Positions 40,441 through 50,357 of a stretch of DNA of 64,000 bases are shown here, in pieces. Location: the NCBI GenBank assembly GCA_903772945.1, contig CAICTM010000175.1, forward strand, positions 1 to 64,000, read 5' to 3'. Under the pieces are notes generated by a model. It was given only the letters and a program-made list of their open reading frames with translations. It was not told the origin of the DNA and searched no databases. Source of the stretch: Seminavis robusta. Its lineage: Eukaryota; Bacillariophyta; Bacillariophyceae; Naviculales; Naviculaceae. Position 1 is the stretch's first letter. Each line of letters begins with the position of its first letter. The position numbers were made by a program, and so were the translations under genes.

Positions 40441-40945
40441 GACCCCACAAGAGAAAGCAAGCAAATCAGATACAGGTAGTAACCTGCAAGCAATAGCTGA
40501 GCATGCCTTCATATCTACTAGAAACAAACTCAGAATAGAGAATCTGTCAAATAATTTCCGGTACACTTGTGTACGCTAAGACGATAGTCTATTTCAGTAG
40601 TTTCGACAATGAAGATCAGGTTCAAGGATCCAGGCAGGCAATAAACAGAGGCTAGACAGCAGGTGCCGGTTTTCAACGAACTTGTGAACATGGTTTATGG
40701 ATGGTTCTGAGAAACCAAAACGCAGTGATGTGCTTGACAGGGAATACTCAAATCTACCTTTTTTGACTAGTAGGGACATAAGACATATAGAATATCGTAC
40801 AACGGAACCACTACTAATGTTACATGCTGTTTTAACGCAAACATGCTTTTGCTTTCACAGATGCACATCCAAAAATGCACCAGCATAAAAGTTTGGAAAT
40901 CTGAAAATAGCCATGGAAGGAAACCATCGATTGAATGATTCAATT
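40441..40945. other. 3' intergenic between convergent genes, copy A
   Basis: About 505 nt, no gene seen. An ATAG/GTATAG two-base difference from copy B lies near 40582. Confidence 0.45.
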
Positions 40946-41581
40946 CTACCAGATGTCACTTGAGGCACCCAAAAGAGCCGTAATCCCGGCGATGGCAATT
41001 CCAACCATGATGCTATGGGTCGATGATGCAGCCGAAGGATTCGGGACAATCTTTGCTTCGGTGATGGTGGAATTACAGGTAGTACCGTCTCCGCCGCCAA
41101 CAAGGAGGAGAAGAGCGTCATTGAGATCCGACGTCGCAGCACTGGCGGATTCCGTCAACTCATCATCAGAGCATTCCTTGGGGAAGCAACCAACCACGTT
41201 GGAGAAGGAGGCTGCAACAGTCTGTTCACCGCTACATTGAAGGTCAATGTTGGCTTTGTAAGCCCGGGCGCCACTGATACCATAGCACGCCGTGATGATC
41301 TTATCCTGCGATGGAGTCACTTCATCAAAGTCAATATCCGTACAAACTAAACTCGTGTTGGCGACAACAGAGCAAAACCCGTCATCATTCCCATCAGCGG
41401 CGATCAGAGCACTGCTAAGCTCGTTGCTTGCATCATCAGAAGATGCAATCAATTGTTCGTTATCCTCCAGCGCAGCATCAGCATCGATACAGGCTTGAGA
41501 TACTTCAAGGAATCGAACCTTTGCTGGCTGGGCCACGGGGACAAAGCCAAGGATAGCAGTGAATACCAATTGAAGCTTCAT
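40946..41581 (-). CDS. Small secreted or surface protein, copy A
   Basis: 211 aa from ATG 41581. MKLQLVFTAILGFVPVAQPA is a clear signal peptide. The mature part is acidic with eight or so Cys residues (ACIDADAAL, GFCSVV, LVCTDID, TACYGIS, DLQCSGE, VGCFPKECSDDE, TTCNSTI), so likely disulfide-bonded. The C-terminus is hydrophobic after a Ser/Ala-rich stretch (SAASSTHSIMVGIAIAGITALLG), as in GPI-anchored proteins. No known domain. Identical product in copy B. Convergent with the carrier gene. Confidence 0.78.
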   Translation of the reverse strand: MKLQLVFTAILGFVPVAQPAKVRFLEVSQACIDADAALEDNEQLIASSDDASNELSSALIAADGNDDGFCSVVANTSLVCTDIDFDEVTPSQDKIITACYGISGARAYKANIDLQCSGEQTVAASFSNVVGCFPKECSDDELTESASAATSDLNDALLLLVGGGDGTTCNSTITEAKIVPNPSAASSTHSIMVGIAIAGITALLGASSDIW

Positions 41582-41973
41582 GGTGTCTTGATCGGTCTTC
41601 TCTGGGGTATAAAAGTGGTGCAAAGTAGGGTGCAAAGTAAAAAGTAAAATGTACCGGTGGTATGCGGAGTTGCCAGCAAGTCAAGTCGTCTTGGTTCAAA
41701 ATGTGAAGAAGATTCTCAACAAAAATGAGCCTTCCGTTTGAATTTGAAAATATGTTAGTAGTACTGTACCAGTATCTAACGGTAGCCCGAACCTCTGTCG
41801 AGAAACCTACGCTTCAAAAAGGTTTCCGCAAAGATTGCATTGATCTTCGTTTCATCACAAAACATCACCCAACTTCGCCTCTAGCTAGTCTAGCTACTGT
41901 AGACTACTAGCAGACTATCTTGTTGAATTTGGCATGCTTTATGGCCTCTCTTGAGACAACAATCTTGCTCTAA
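41582..41973. other. Upstream flank of the secreted-protein gene, copy A
   Basis: About 390 nt. The stretch ACGGTAGCCCGAACCTCTGT and following bases match copy B near 53743, after the copy B-specific MITE. No gene seen. Confidence 0.4.
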
Positions 41974-42292
41974 AGGCAGCCAAATTCGTTAAAATTTGGT
42001 ACTGCTGATACCGTACCACCTTCATCGGTAGTCTACTAGTACTGTAGGGCTTTGATCTTTGGTCGTTCATTTGGATTTACCGTATGGCTCCAATGGCTCG
42101 TCCTTGATGGAGTGTCTCTCAGTAGCCAGGAGTGAATGTCCTTTTAGACCATCGCTCTCTTGCAGCCAAATTCGTTAAAATTTGGTACTGCTGATACCGT
42201 ACCACCTTCATCGGTAGTCTACTAGTACTGTAGGGCTTTGGTCTTTGGTCGTTCATTTGGATTTACCGTATGGCTCCAATGGCTCGTCCTTG
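41974..42292. repeat. Local ~190-bp tandem duplication next to the insertion
   Basis: Segment A (41974-42107, from GCAGCCAAATTCG to GCTCGTCCTTG) is followed by segment B (42108-42163, the GATGGAG...GCTCTCTTG part) and then by a second A (42164-42292), after which the AT-rich insertion starts; a second B follows the insertion at 45441. So AB was tandemly duplicated and the insertion landed between A and B of the second unit. Copy B of the block has only one AB. Confidence 0.8.
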
Positions 42293-42949
42293 GTATATAG
42301 GCGGCGCGAGCGTCCCGGCCGGCCAGAAGCCATTCGAGCTGGGATATGGGGCCCAGTGAGAGTCCAAAAGCAAAACAATGTAAATAACAAATTCGACTCA
42401 CCAGGAGCTAAAAAAGTAAACTAACAAATAACGAAAGCAATGAGGTGAGAGGCGCATATGGAATTTGCGTACAACCAGTGCAGGGATGGATCAAGCTTGT
42501 AGCCCTCCTCAACATCTATATGAGCGGGAAGTCAGTAGCTCCTTGGTTGTAGAGTAGTGCGCGTAAAACAATAAGGTGCTTTCTGGTACTGTAGAAAATG
42601 TATGGGGCATCTAACTGCTGTTTGGAAGGCCTCAAAAAGAGTGGAATAAAGGTGCTGCTAGAACGTCGCAGCGCAAGGCTTGGTGCCAAACCGATTGAGG
42701 TTAAGCAGATGTATACCTACTCCAGCTATCTGTAGCTGTCAAGCTGGGGGGTGAACTTGTATTGCAAATTCCAATTCAAAACGTTGTTTTTGTTGACTGT
42801 TGGAGTCGTTATTTTACTGTTGTACTGGGACTTTAAATAAATTTTTTAAAATAAAAATGCAAAAAGAATTTATTTTAATGTAAAAATATTATGTTTTTGA
42901 CTTTTTAACAAAATATTTTATAGCTACATTGCACGAAACATCACGGACT

Positions 42950-44350
42950 CTATTAAAAATTTATTGATAATTCTAACACATAAAACATAGCTCTAACACA
43001 TCAGATCACAGCTCTGACCCACAAATATAGTTCTAATCGTGAAAATGTAGCTCTATTGCGCAAAAATGTAACTCTAATGCAATGATGTATATTCTATCAT
43101 CCAAAATATAGCTTGGAGCTAAATTGCATGGCATAATACAGACAAAGTTCCACGTATGACACGACAATAAATGCATTTCACATGACAACAAAAAGCTAAC
43201 ATACATTGGAATAGTTCTGTGACGAGTCTCACCAGCACAGAAATCTTACACAGTTCTAATATGTTACAACAACAAATCTAAAACATGATAATGTAGTCCT
43301 AACACACAAACGCCAAAATATAGTAGACTCTTTAACGTACCAAACTGACTCAGAAACTCTGACAGCATGCGAAAATGTAGTTCTATTACACTCCTTGACA
43401 CCAAAGCCAAATTGCACAATGATATATACTTCCAAAGCTAAAACGCGCGAAAGTCTAGCTCTCTCACCGTGTAATATCATAACAAAGATAATGTATTTCA
43501 CATGATAATAAAGCTACTAAAACACACGAGAATAGTTCTCTCACATGTGTACTAGAAGAGACTCACTAGAATACAACAACAAAGCTAAAATACTCATCAA
43601 ATGTATTAGTCAAAACTGACATGGAGAGCGGCACTCTAATACTACACAAGGAAGCTACTCTAAAAACCAACATGTAGCTCTGTCATGATATAGACACAAC
43701 TAAAACGCGAGAAAAAGTATTTTTTCATGCATCTAATACACAGCATATGAGAAAGTAGCTCTGCAACGCGTGTGTGTGACATTTAGAAAGAGAACTGAAA
43801 TTTGCATAAAGACAATCTAAAATGCAAAGAATATAATTCTAACATGCAAGAAGAATGTAGCTGTAACACAAGAAAATGTAAGACATAGCTCTAATGCGTG
43901 AAAACAAGCAAAAATTCAGACTCTAACACACAAAAGTCTAGCTCTAATATGAAAAATGTAATTCTATCACGCGACATTGAAGACGTTTGCATTACATAAT
44001 ACGAACAATCTAAAATATGCAAGAATATAGCTCTTGCTCTTGCACAAATGTGATACGACAACCAATGTTATTTCACAAGACAATAAAACAAAAATACGCG
44101 ACGAGAATATATTTCTCTTACTGTTGTGCCAAAAAGAGATTTCGCTGACATAGAAGTTTTGCTTAACAACAAAGTTGAAATATGCGAGTATGAATTTCAA
44201 AAACATAAGAGTCGAGCTGTAACAAGCAAGAATCTAACTCAAACACGCGAAAATCTAACTCAAACGCGCGAGAATCTAGCTTAAACACGCAGAATCTAGC
44301 TTCATACATAAGAATATAGCACCTGTATTATGCGATAATGAGCTGCATGA
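42950..44350. repeat. Degenerate ~20-nt tandem array (AAAATGTAGCTCTAACACGC)
   Basis: Roughly 1.4 kb in which variants of AAAATGTAGCTCTAACACGC recur at irregular spacing (for example near 43040, 43360, 43850, 43930, 44200-44290), separated by diverged copies. AT-rich, non-coding, only in copy A. Confidence 0.7.
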
Positions 44351-44459
44351 CATACGAATACAACTATATTACGCGAAGTTTAAGATAACTTTGCAATTCC
44401 ATATGACATCAAAATTACATTCGTGATAAAGTTACGCTGTGTGGCCAATTAGCAACATT

Positions 44460-44720
44460 ACGCGAAATTTTGCACAAAATTTTACACGACATTTTGCACG
44501 ATATTTCACGTTTACGACATTTGCACACATTTTGCACGACATTTTGCACGACATTTTGCACGGCATTTTGCAGACATTTTTACGACATTTTTGCACGACA
44601 CTTTTTTTCACGACATTTTTGCGACTTTTTACGGACTTTTACCCGACATTTTTAAGATTTTTACACGACTTGTTTACATGACTATTTTGCACGACTTTTT
44701 GCATGACGTTTAAGAAATAC
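44460..44720. repeat. TTTTGCACGACA tandem array
   Basis: About 260 nt of 12-16-nt units built on CATTTTGCACGA, clean around 44525-44580 and decaying at both sides. Open frames across it are artefacts of the repeat. Confidence 0.8.
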
Positions 44721-44757
44721 TCACAATGATGTATTTATTAATTTAATTAGACAACTA

Positions 44758-44799
44758 GCCAGTGGGTATTGGGGTCCCCTTTTGGGTATACCCACTGGC
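44758..44799. repeat. 12-bp perfect hairpin in the insertion
   Basis: GCCAGTGGGTAT (44758-44769) faces ATACCCACTGGC (44788-44799) across an 18-nt loop. It sits at the border between the TTTTGCACGACA array and the extremely AT-rich stretch 44800-45080. Could be a structural element or an old element end. Confidence 0.75.
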
Positions 44800-45666
44800 G
44801 ACATAATGATTTTAATAGATCATTAAATTGTTTTTTAGTTTCTCAATTAAAAATTTAAAAATGAGCAAAATTAAAGGATTTATCCTTTTTTATTTTAGAT
44901 TTATTTTAATATTTTGAATAATATTAGTTTGTAGAAAAACATGTGTATATAACAGAAAAATATTTTAATATTACATAAATTAGTTGTATTATTATACTAT
45001 TTATTTTATATATTTATATATTTGTTACTTTTACTAGTTTAATTAGTTTTATTGCCAATAATTACTGAATCATTGTTAAAAAACAGATAACTTGCAGCTG
45101 TTTTCTGAAGCCACACTTTAGATTATAGGAATGCATTTGAGTCTGACATTGTTTTGGATTCGGGCACTGTTAAAATAGACAATGTGTTGTAGCAGAGCTA
45201 GTAGAGTGCTGATGATGGCAGCAACGAGGAGGGTCAATCACGAGGCGACCATGTCCCTTAACTTCATATGTTGACTTTTATTAATATTTCCCTGGCTGGT
45301 GGGGTCAAATCTCTCTGCCCCCATGTTATCAGTTTAGGGCACCGGTAGCAGCACAGTAGACAAGTGGTCGCCAAATTGATTCTATTCAAAAATTGCATAC
45401 GTACGTGTTCCCTGTTTTCTTGTGTTCCCGCGCGTCCTTGATGGAGTTGTCTCTCAGTAGCCAGGAGTGAATGTCCTTTTAGACCATCGCTCTCTTGCCA
45501 ATGCTACGGTAGATGTTGAATTCCCAGCGCTGGTGAACTTTTGGCTATTGAAATACTGTGAATGCCAAGTGAGATTGGATCCAACTCTGACACTGGTACT
45601 AGTCTGCATCTGGCCCCGCTTTGAAAACGTCCAGTCCATCTCATTTATTTATTCGCCAACAATAAT

Positions 45667-45980
45667 ATGGCTACGGCTACAACATCGTCGTCCGATCGCG
45701 ACGACGACACTACTTGATCACTGGAGGATCGGAGGGAATTGGTGCGCACTGGTGTCGCAACTTGTGGCCACCGAACAGAATCCCAAGATTTCCATTGTGG
45801 GAAGATCACGAGACAAGTTTGACAAGTACCAAAAGGAATTATTGACGAACGCAGAGCAAAGACAATGCTGCCTGACATTTTATCAGTATGATCTGAGCCT
45901 CATGCACGAGGTCAAAGCCTTGGCGGCAGAACTGGAGAAATCAGGAGAACCCCTCCATGCCATTGTCCATTGTGCAGGTG
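45667..45980 (+). pseudogene. 5' fragment of the SDR gene, copy A
   Basis: Matches the first ~105 codons of the SDR gene at 54263. It begins at ATG 45667 but lacks 4 nt in the CGA repeat coding for the Arg run and 1 nt near GGTGCGCACTGG, so the frame is lost. Identity to copy B stops after GTGCAGGTG, where GTATCTCTCTCCG follows, then the gap. GCAG|GTGGTATC resembles a splice donor, so an allele-specific intron cannot be excluded. Contig-end sequence errors could also explain the indels. Confidence 0.8.
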
Positions 45981-45998
45981 GTATCTCTCTCCGTTTTC

Positions 45999-46023
45999 NN
46001 NNNNNNNNNNNNNNNNNNNNNNN
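45999..46023. other. Assembly gap, 25 N
   Basis: Exactly 25 N lie between copy A and copy B. A small fixed number is typical of gap size unknown or negative (overlapping contigs), not a measured distance. Confidence 0.95.
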
Positions 46024-46981
46024 GGAATTTGAGCCCAACGAAGGATATCTTGGACGTACTTGCTCGGTGATCTTGGACTACTTCGAAGCTCCGATGAAGT
46101 GGCCAAAGCAACATGGAGGATAAACTCATGCCACCTTCTGTAGTTGGTGTGGGGTGTGGGACCGAAACCATTCTTCTCCTTCTGTTCTCTCTGTTACTGT
46201 CTGTGGGAGTAGGGAGGATCTTTTACGCTTTATGAACGATAGAAGGAGAAGCGGCAAAAGCAGAAGCGAGAACAAAGACTTCTGTGCTGTATCGAGCTCC
46301 GATGTTTTTCCTTCGGGGGTTTGGGCAATCATGATCAAATCAACAACAGGTACATCATCAATCATCAACACATCTACTGATACAATTAATGCGTATCTGT
46401 GCGTATCTATATTTAATTATATTAGAACTAATACACCTTTGTGCGTATATTACTCGTGAAAGAGAAACAATGAGTTCCTGGGTCAAAACGTTACCCCATA
46501 CTAGTACGACTGTACCCTGGCTCACAGAAACCGTTCTTCGGAAGCTCTCCGCGGGAGTTGGTCTCGGATGGGTTGACGAGTGACTGACTGCAGCGATCGA
46601 TGGTTGGGATCAAAGGCTGTGGGGGTCATAGCTATTGTCTCTCTCTCCATTGCTTCCACGGAACATTCCAGGCAGTTTTCTGATAACTTGCCAGCTGTCC
46701 AGCTGTCCAGGTAGTTTCATCTTTCTGATATGGTGCTTGTGTGGCACTCCAGTTCCCCTACAATATGAAACAACGAAGGAGGATACTATTTCATGAAGGG
46801 ACTGAGGCTTGCCGGAACGATTGCGCTTGCGTATCCACCGCGAAACGCAAACTGAAGCTTGAAACCAGCCTACAAGGAAGAAATCAGAGAGCTCCTTCAA
46901 AGGCTGTATCTTATTTGAAGTGATGCGCTGATATTAGAGTAATGATTCAAAAACATGTGGCTAGTATAATACAGGAATTTT
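46024..46981. other. Non-coding start of copy B
   Basis: Counterpart of 34276-35240. The 6-bp CTAGTA unit at copy A 34603-34612 and two bases near 34888 are absent here. No gene seen. Confidence 0.45.
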
Positions 46982-48217
46982 CTAAACCTCGTAATATAGC
47001 GCAGTGGGAGGAGGCACTGGGCAGATGGAGGGATTCATGTTGAGCAAGTACTGTGTGAACCCGACATCTGCAGAGTTTGCAATGAGTGTTTCAATCCAGA
47101 GATCATGGTCAGCAGGATTCTTCAGAAGCTTGTCGCGTCCTGCTCGGTTGGCTTTCAAGAGGAAGGTTATGTCTAAGGGCAGTCCTGGGCTTTCCATCAT
47201 TCCATCAATCTGAACATCCTCCAGGATTGTATTGGTTTCCAGGACAGTTCGAAGTGGACCCACAAAGGTCTCAGCAATCAATCGGGGGACTCCATTGGTC
47301 TGTGCCCCTCGTAGGCCAAAGCGGACAGATTTCAGCGAGGGGTGCCCATAAAGTGCTCCTGTCAACTGTTTGACAGTGGGAGTAACCTGGATGTCATTGC
47401 CGTCGACGAAGACAGTAAGACTGGAGAGGGATTTGTTTTGTTGAATTGCGTTGGTAAAGGATTGGCCGTATGCGTTCCAGTCACTGTCCTTGATGCGGAC
47501 TTCCAGAGCTTCTAGACTCTCGTTGGCCCGAAGGCTTCGGGCAAAGCTTTCTCCGGTGGAGGGATGCAGCCCGCAGAGCCGAATACTCAGTTCTCGAACA
47601 TTTTCGTTTGTATCAAGTGATTCTGCCATGGCCATGATGCCATCGTCTTCAATATGATCATCCAGAAAGCTGATGCATTTGAGACTGGGTTTGCTGCAAA
47701 GAACGCGAAGCCTCTCTGTGGAGATGGCGGCCCCGCAAATCTTCACATGCGACAATTTGCGAATGGTGGAGAGATTGCCAAAGACAGCGTCAAGGCTGCC
47801 AACTATAGGTAGGCACCAGTCTAGGTGAATCTTTTGCAAAGAAGGGTGTCCTTCGAACGTTCTGGCAAGACTCTCGAGCTCGTGCTGGGTCCCCTTGAGG
47901 ACGACATCAACCAGATCAATCACCTGGAGGGTATCTTTGGTCAACCGAAGCAAGGCATCCAAGGCAATGACTGGGAGAGGCAATTCGAATACCTTCATGG
48001 CAACCTCCTGTAAGGAAGGAAAAGCGCGACCAACTTTTTGAAAGATCAGGATCAAATCATTCTCCGTGAGAGAATCTCCCATTCCAATCCAGAACTCGGC
48101 GCTCGAACATTCGATCTGGATTTTTGTAATGGGTGTTCGTCGAGAATACCCTCTTTGGATTTCCCTGTCGAGCAGCGCAAGGATATCATCATTTCCAAGG
48201 TCAAGAGTAACGGACAT
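46982..48217 (-). CDS. LRR (RNI-like) protein, 411 aa, copy B
   Basis: Copy of the gene at 35241-36476, ATG 48217. The only amino-acid change seen is Arg for Leu in KANRAGRDKLL near the C-terminus; KANRAGR is closer to the LNRAGR of the 10354 family member, so Leu in copy A looks like the derived state. One further substitution (ACG for ACT, Thr) is silent. Confidence 0.88.
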   Translation of the reverse strand: MSVTLDLGNDDILALLDREIQRGYSRRTPITKIQIECSSAEFWIGMGDSLTENDLILIFQKVGRAFPSLQEVAMKVFELPLPVIALDALLRLTKDTLQVIDLVDVVLKGTQHELESLARTFEGHPSLQKIHLDWCLPIVGSLDAVFGNLSTIRKLSHVKICGAAISTERLRVLCSKPSLKCISFLDDHIEDDGIMAMAESLDTNENVRELSIRLCGLHPSTGESFARSLRANESLEALEVRIKDSDWNAYGQSFTNAIQQNKSLSSLTVFVDGNDIQVTPTVKQLTGALYGHPSLKSVRFGLRGAQTNGVPRLIAETFVGPLRTVLETNTILEDVQIDGMMESPGLPLDITFLLKANRAGRDKLLKNPADHDLWIETLIANSADVGFTQYLLNMNPSICPVPPPTALYYEV

Positions 48218-50357
48218 GGTGACGAAATGGTGCAAGGTTTGGTTTTCTTCGTGTTTCCTTTTTTGACCGGAGCTGAGTTGGAATTGTGAGCAGCTTCAGT
48301 TTTCTTTTGACAAGCTCTTGACTTGGCTTCTGCTCTCTCCATGCCATCGGATACCGGTTTCGGCTTTCAGTGCTCGTGCTGCGAGAAGCGAGAAGAGAAG
48401 CATTGGTTGCCATCTCCAGAAACTTGAGAGCTTGAGACTTGAGAGGAACCGGAAGCGGAATGCTTCCAAGGACACTGTTCTGTGAGGGAACTGTTGAATA
48501 AGGAGAGTACTGCTTTTGCGAACATCGATGGTTTGAAAAAGGCGTTTCAGTGTTTAATAAAGTGGTGCCCTGGTTTCTATCAAAGAGGTTCGTCAAAACA
48601 TCAAGACCAATTAACTTAACATACGAATCTGTGTTCCATGTCCAAGGAACATTCCGTTTCGGGCAAACTTCCCTCCCTTCTCTAATGTACCGGTACCACG
48701 TGCCGGTACACCGGTACCGATAGGCTATCCGAACATCTGCACAATTGATGGCCAGGCCATTCAGATTTATTTGATGAGCTCTTGATGGTTGCTCCTACTC
48801 GAGTAAACTATTGCCAGTCAACTGTCCAGAGGTCTAGCTAGTAGCCATTAGAGTCTACCAAGAGCTAGCGGAACCTATGATAGCTCCTAGATACTTGGTG
48901 GCCTGTTGCTTGACAGGCCATAAGTACATGTACCGGTAGCTGGCCATTCAGATTTATTTGATGGGTGGAGCCATGGATGGTTGCCTCCTATTGCCGGTGC
49001 CAATGGGTCAATCACTATCTATGCGCATATACATGACATGTACTTGGTGGCCTGGTGACTGCTGGTGGCACCTGTACTGTAGATGGATACCGTATGCCCT
49101 GCGCTGTCCGGCTGGCTAGTGGCCAGCCCATCAATGGGGTCGATCGTCATTCATTAGGCACTAGCCACGCATACCTTACCTGGTACCGGCCGTACATGAC
49201 ATGTACCACTTGGTGGCCTGGTGGCTGAGTCCAGAGGAGGCATCTCTGCTGTAGATGGATATGCACTACTACAGTGGCTACAGGTACTAGCTAGCTAGGC
49301 TAGTGCACAAGCCAACTTGCTAACCATGGCAACTGTGTCGAGAACCTTGAAGACGAGACTGGATCCGCGGGAATATTTGGCCGACGAACAGCGCTCCGTG
49401 CAAGGGAAACAACTTGCATGCTGACTGAATGGGGGTATCGGACCCATCAAATGCAGCAAGCGAGCATTCCTCAGGGGGTCGGTGCCAACTTGCCATGGCA
49501 ACTGGGGCGAGAAGCCTGTACAGTACCTGGTAGGGGTAGAAGACGACGAATACTAGCTAGGAAGAGGCTATTTTGCCGAATTGGGCTCAATCGAATCGGT
49601 ATTTTGCTAAGTGAAGAAAGAAAACAACTTCAGCACCGTACCGGTAGACAGCAACGCCAAGAATGCATGCCGACTGTGAGGCTAGGGGGTGCACCCAACA
49701 ATTCCCACGCATTGCCCTCGGTGACACCTAATACTAGCTAAGGCTGTTCCAAATCACCCTTCCTGCCCCCATCCCCCGAACAACTCAGGTCCAAGCCAGT
49801 GCCCAAGATCTGCACTCCGCCCGCGCGGTCTGCTAATGTGTTCAACAAGACGAACACGACCCCAAGGAACTGATTTTCCAACTCTCTGCTAGAGAGCTAG
49901 CTGGGTATGGTAGCTTCAGGAAGAAGACGAAAAAGCAAACCTAACCCCCGTTGACTAACCTACCCATATTGATAACGATACCGGTACATGTAGTATGGAT
50001 GCCTTGAAGATGGGGTTGCGTACAGGACATTTAAGCAGCTCTTGCGGCTAATGTAGCAAGTCATGAGTATCTTGGGACTGTGCTTGCGATTCCCACCACG
50101 TCATCCGAAGACTGGGACTCCCACCAAATAATCGCCACCTGTCTTTCTCAAATGACACTTCCCATCACCTCCATCGATCAATCCGAGGCAGATGCCTTTT
50201 GCCTTTTGGAGGAAGCACAACGGCACGTTCGGACTGAACCGAATCGAATCACTCGGCAGCTTCATCCATAACATCACTCACACCTAACTAAAACAAACGA
50301 AGCAATTGGTGTTCCGTCAGATATTAGAAGAAGAAGGTCTCACAACAAAACAAAATC
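48218..50357. other. Intergenic, copy B, with degenerate tandem repeats
   Basis: Counterpart of 36477-38613. Compared with copy A it has an extra ACTCGAGT palindrome at about 48798-48805 and differs at 49301-49310 (GTGCACAAG versus GTTGCCAACAAG). The same palindrome run and the same ~165-nt loose repeats are present. Confidence 0.5.

Larger units (their letters stand above)
42285..45440. mobile_element. 3.14-kb AT-rich insertion with 8-bp target-site duplication
   Basis: The insert 42293-45432 is flanked by CGTCCTTG on both sides (42285-42292, 45433-45440). Copy B carries the empty site with a single CGTCCTTG at 54024-54031. The ends (left GTATATAGGCGGCGCGAGCG, right GTGTTCCCGCG) are not inverted repeats of each other. 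The interior is non-coding: a GC-richer 200-nt left end, plain sequence to about 42950, a degenerate tandem array, a TTTTGCACGACA array, a 12-bp hairpin, and a very AT-rich stretch. An 8-bp duplication suits hAT-like elements, but with no inverted ends the family is unknown. Confidence 0.75.
34276..45998. repeat. Duplicated block, copy A (11.7 kb)
   Basis: From GGAATTTGAGCCC at 34276 the sequence matches copy B (from 46024) almost base for base, up to the SDR 5' fragment ending at 45980. Differences are scattered SNPs and short indels, plus the 3.14-kb insertion at 42293-45432 and the tandem at 41974. The block ends in 18 unmatched bases and a 25-N gap. Either a tandem duplication or two haplotypes left side by side by the assembler. 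Confidence 0.9.

Noticed and set aside
44439-44681. ORF encoding FCTTFCT / HDILHDIL repeats
   Set aside because: Translation of the TTTTGCACGACA array.
45467-46123. 218-aa ORF running through the N gap
   Set aside because: It joins two contigs across unknown bases and includes the frame-broken SDR fragment.
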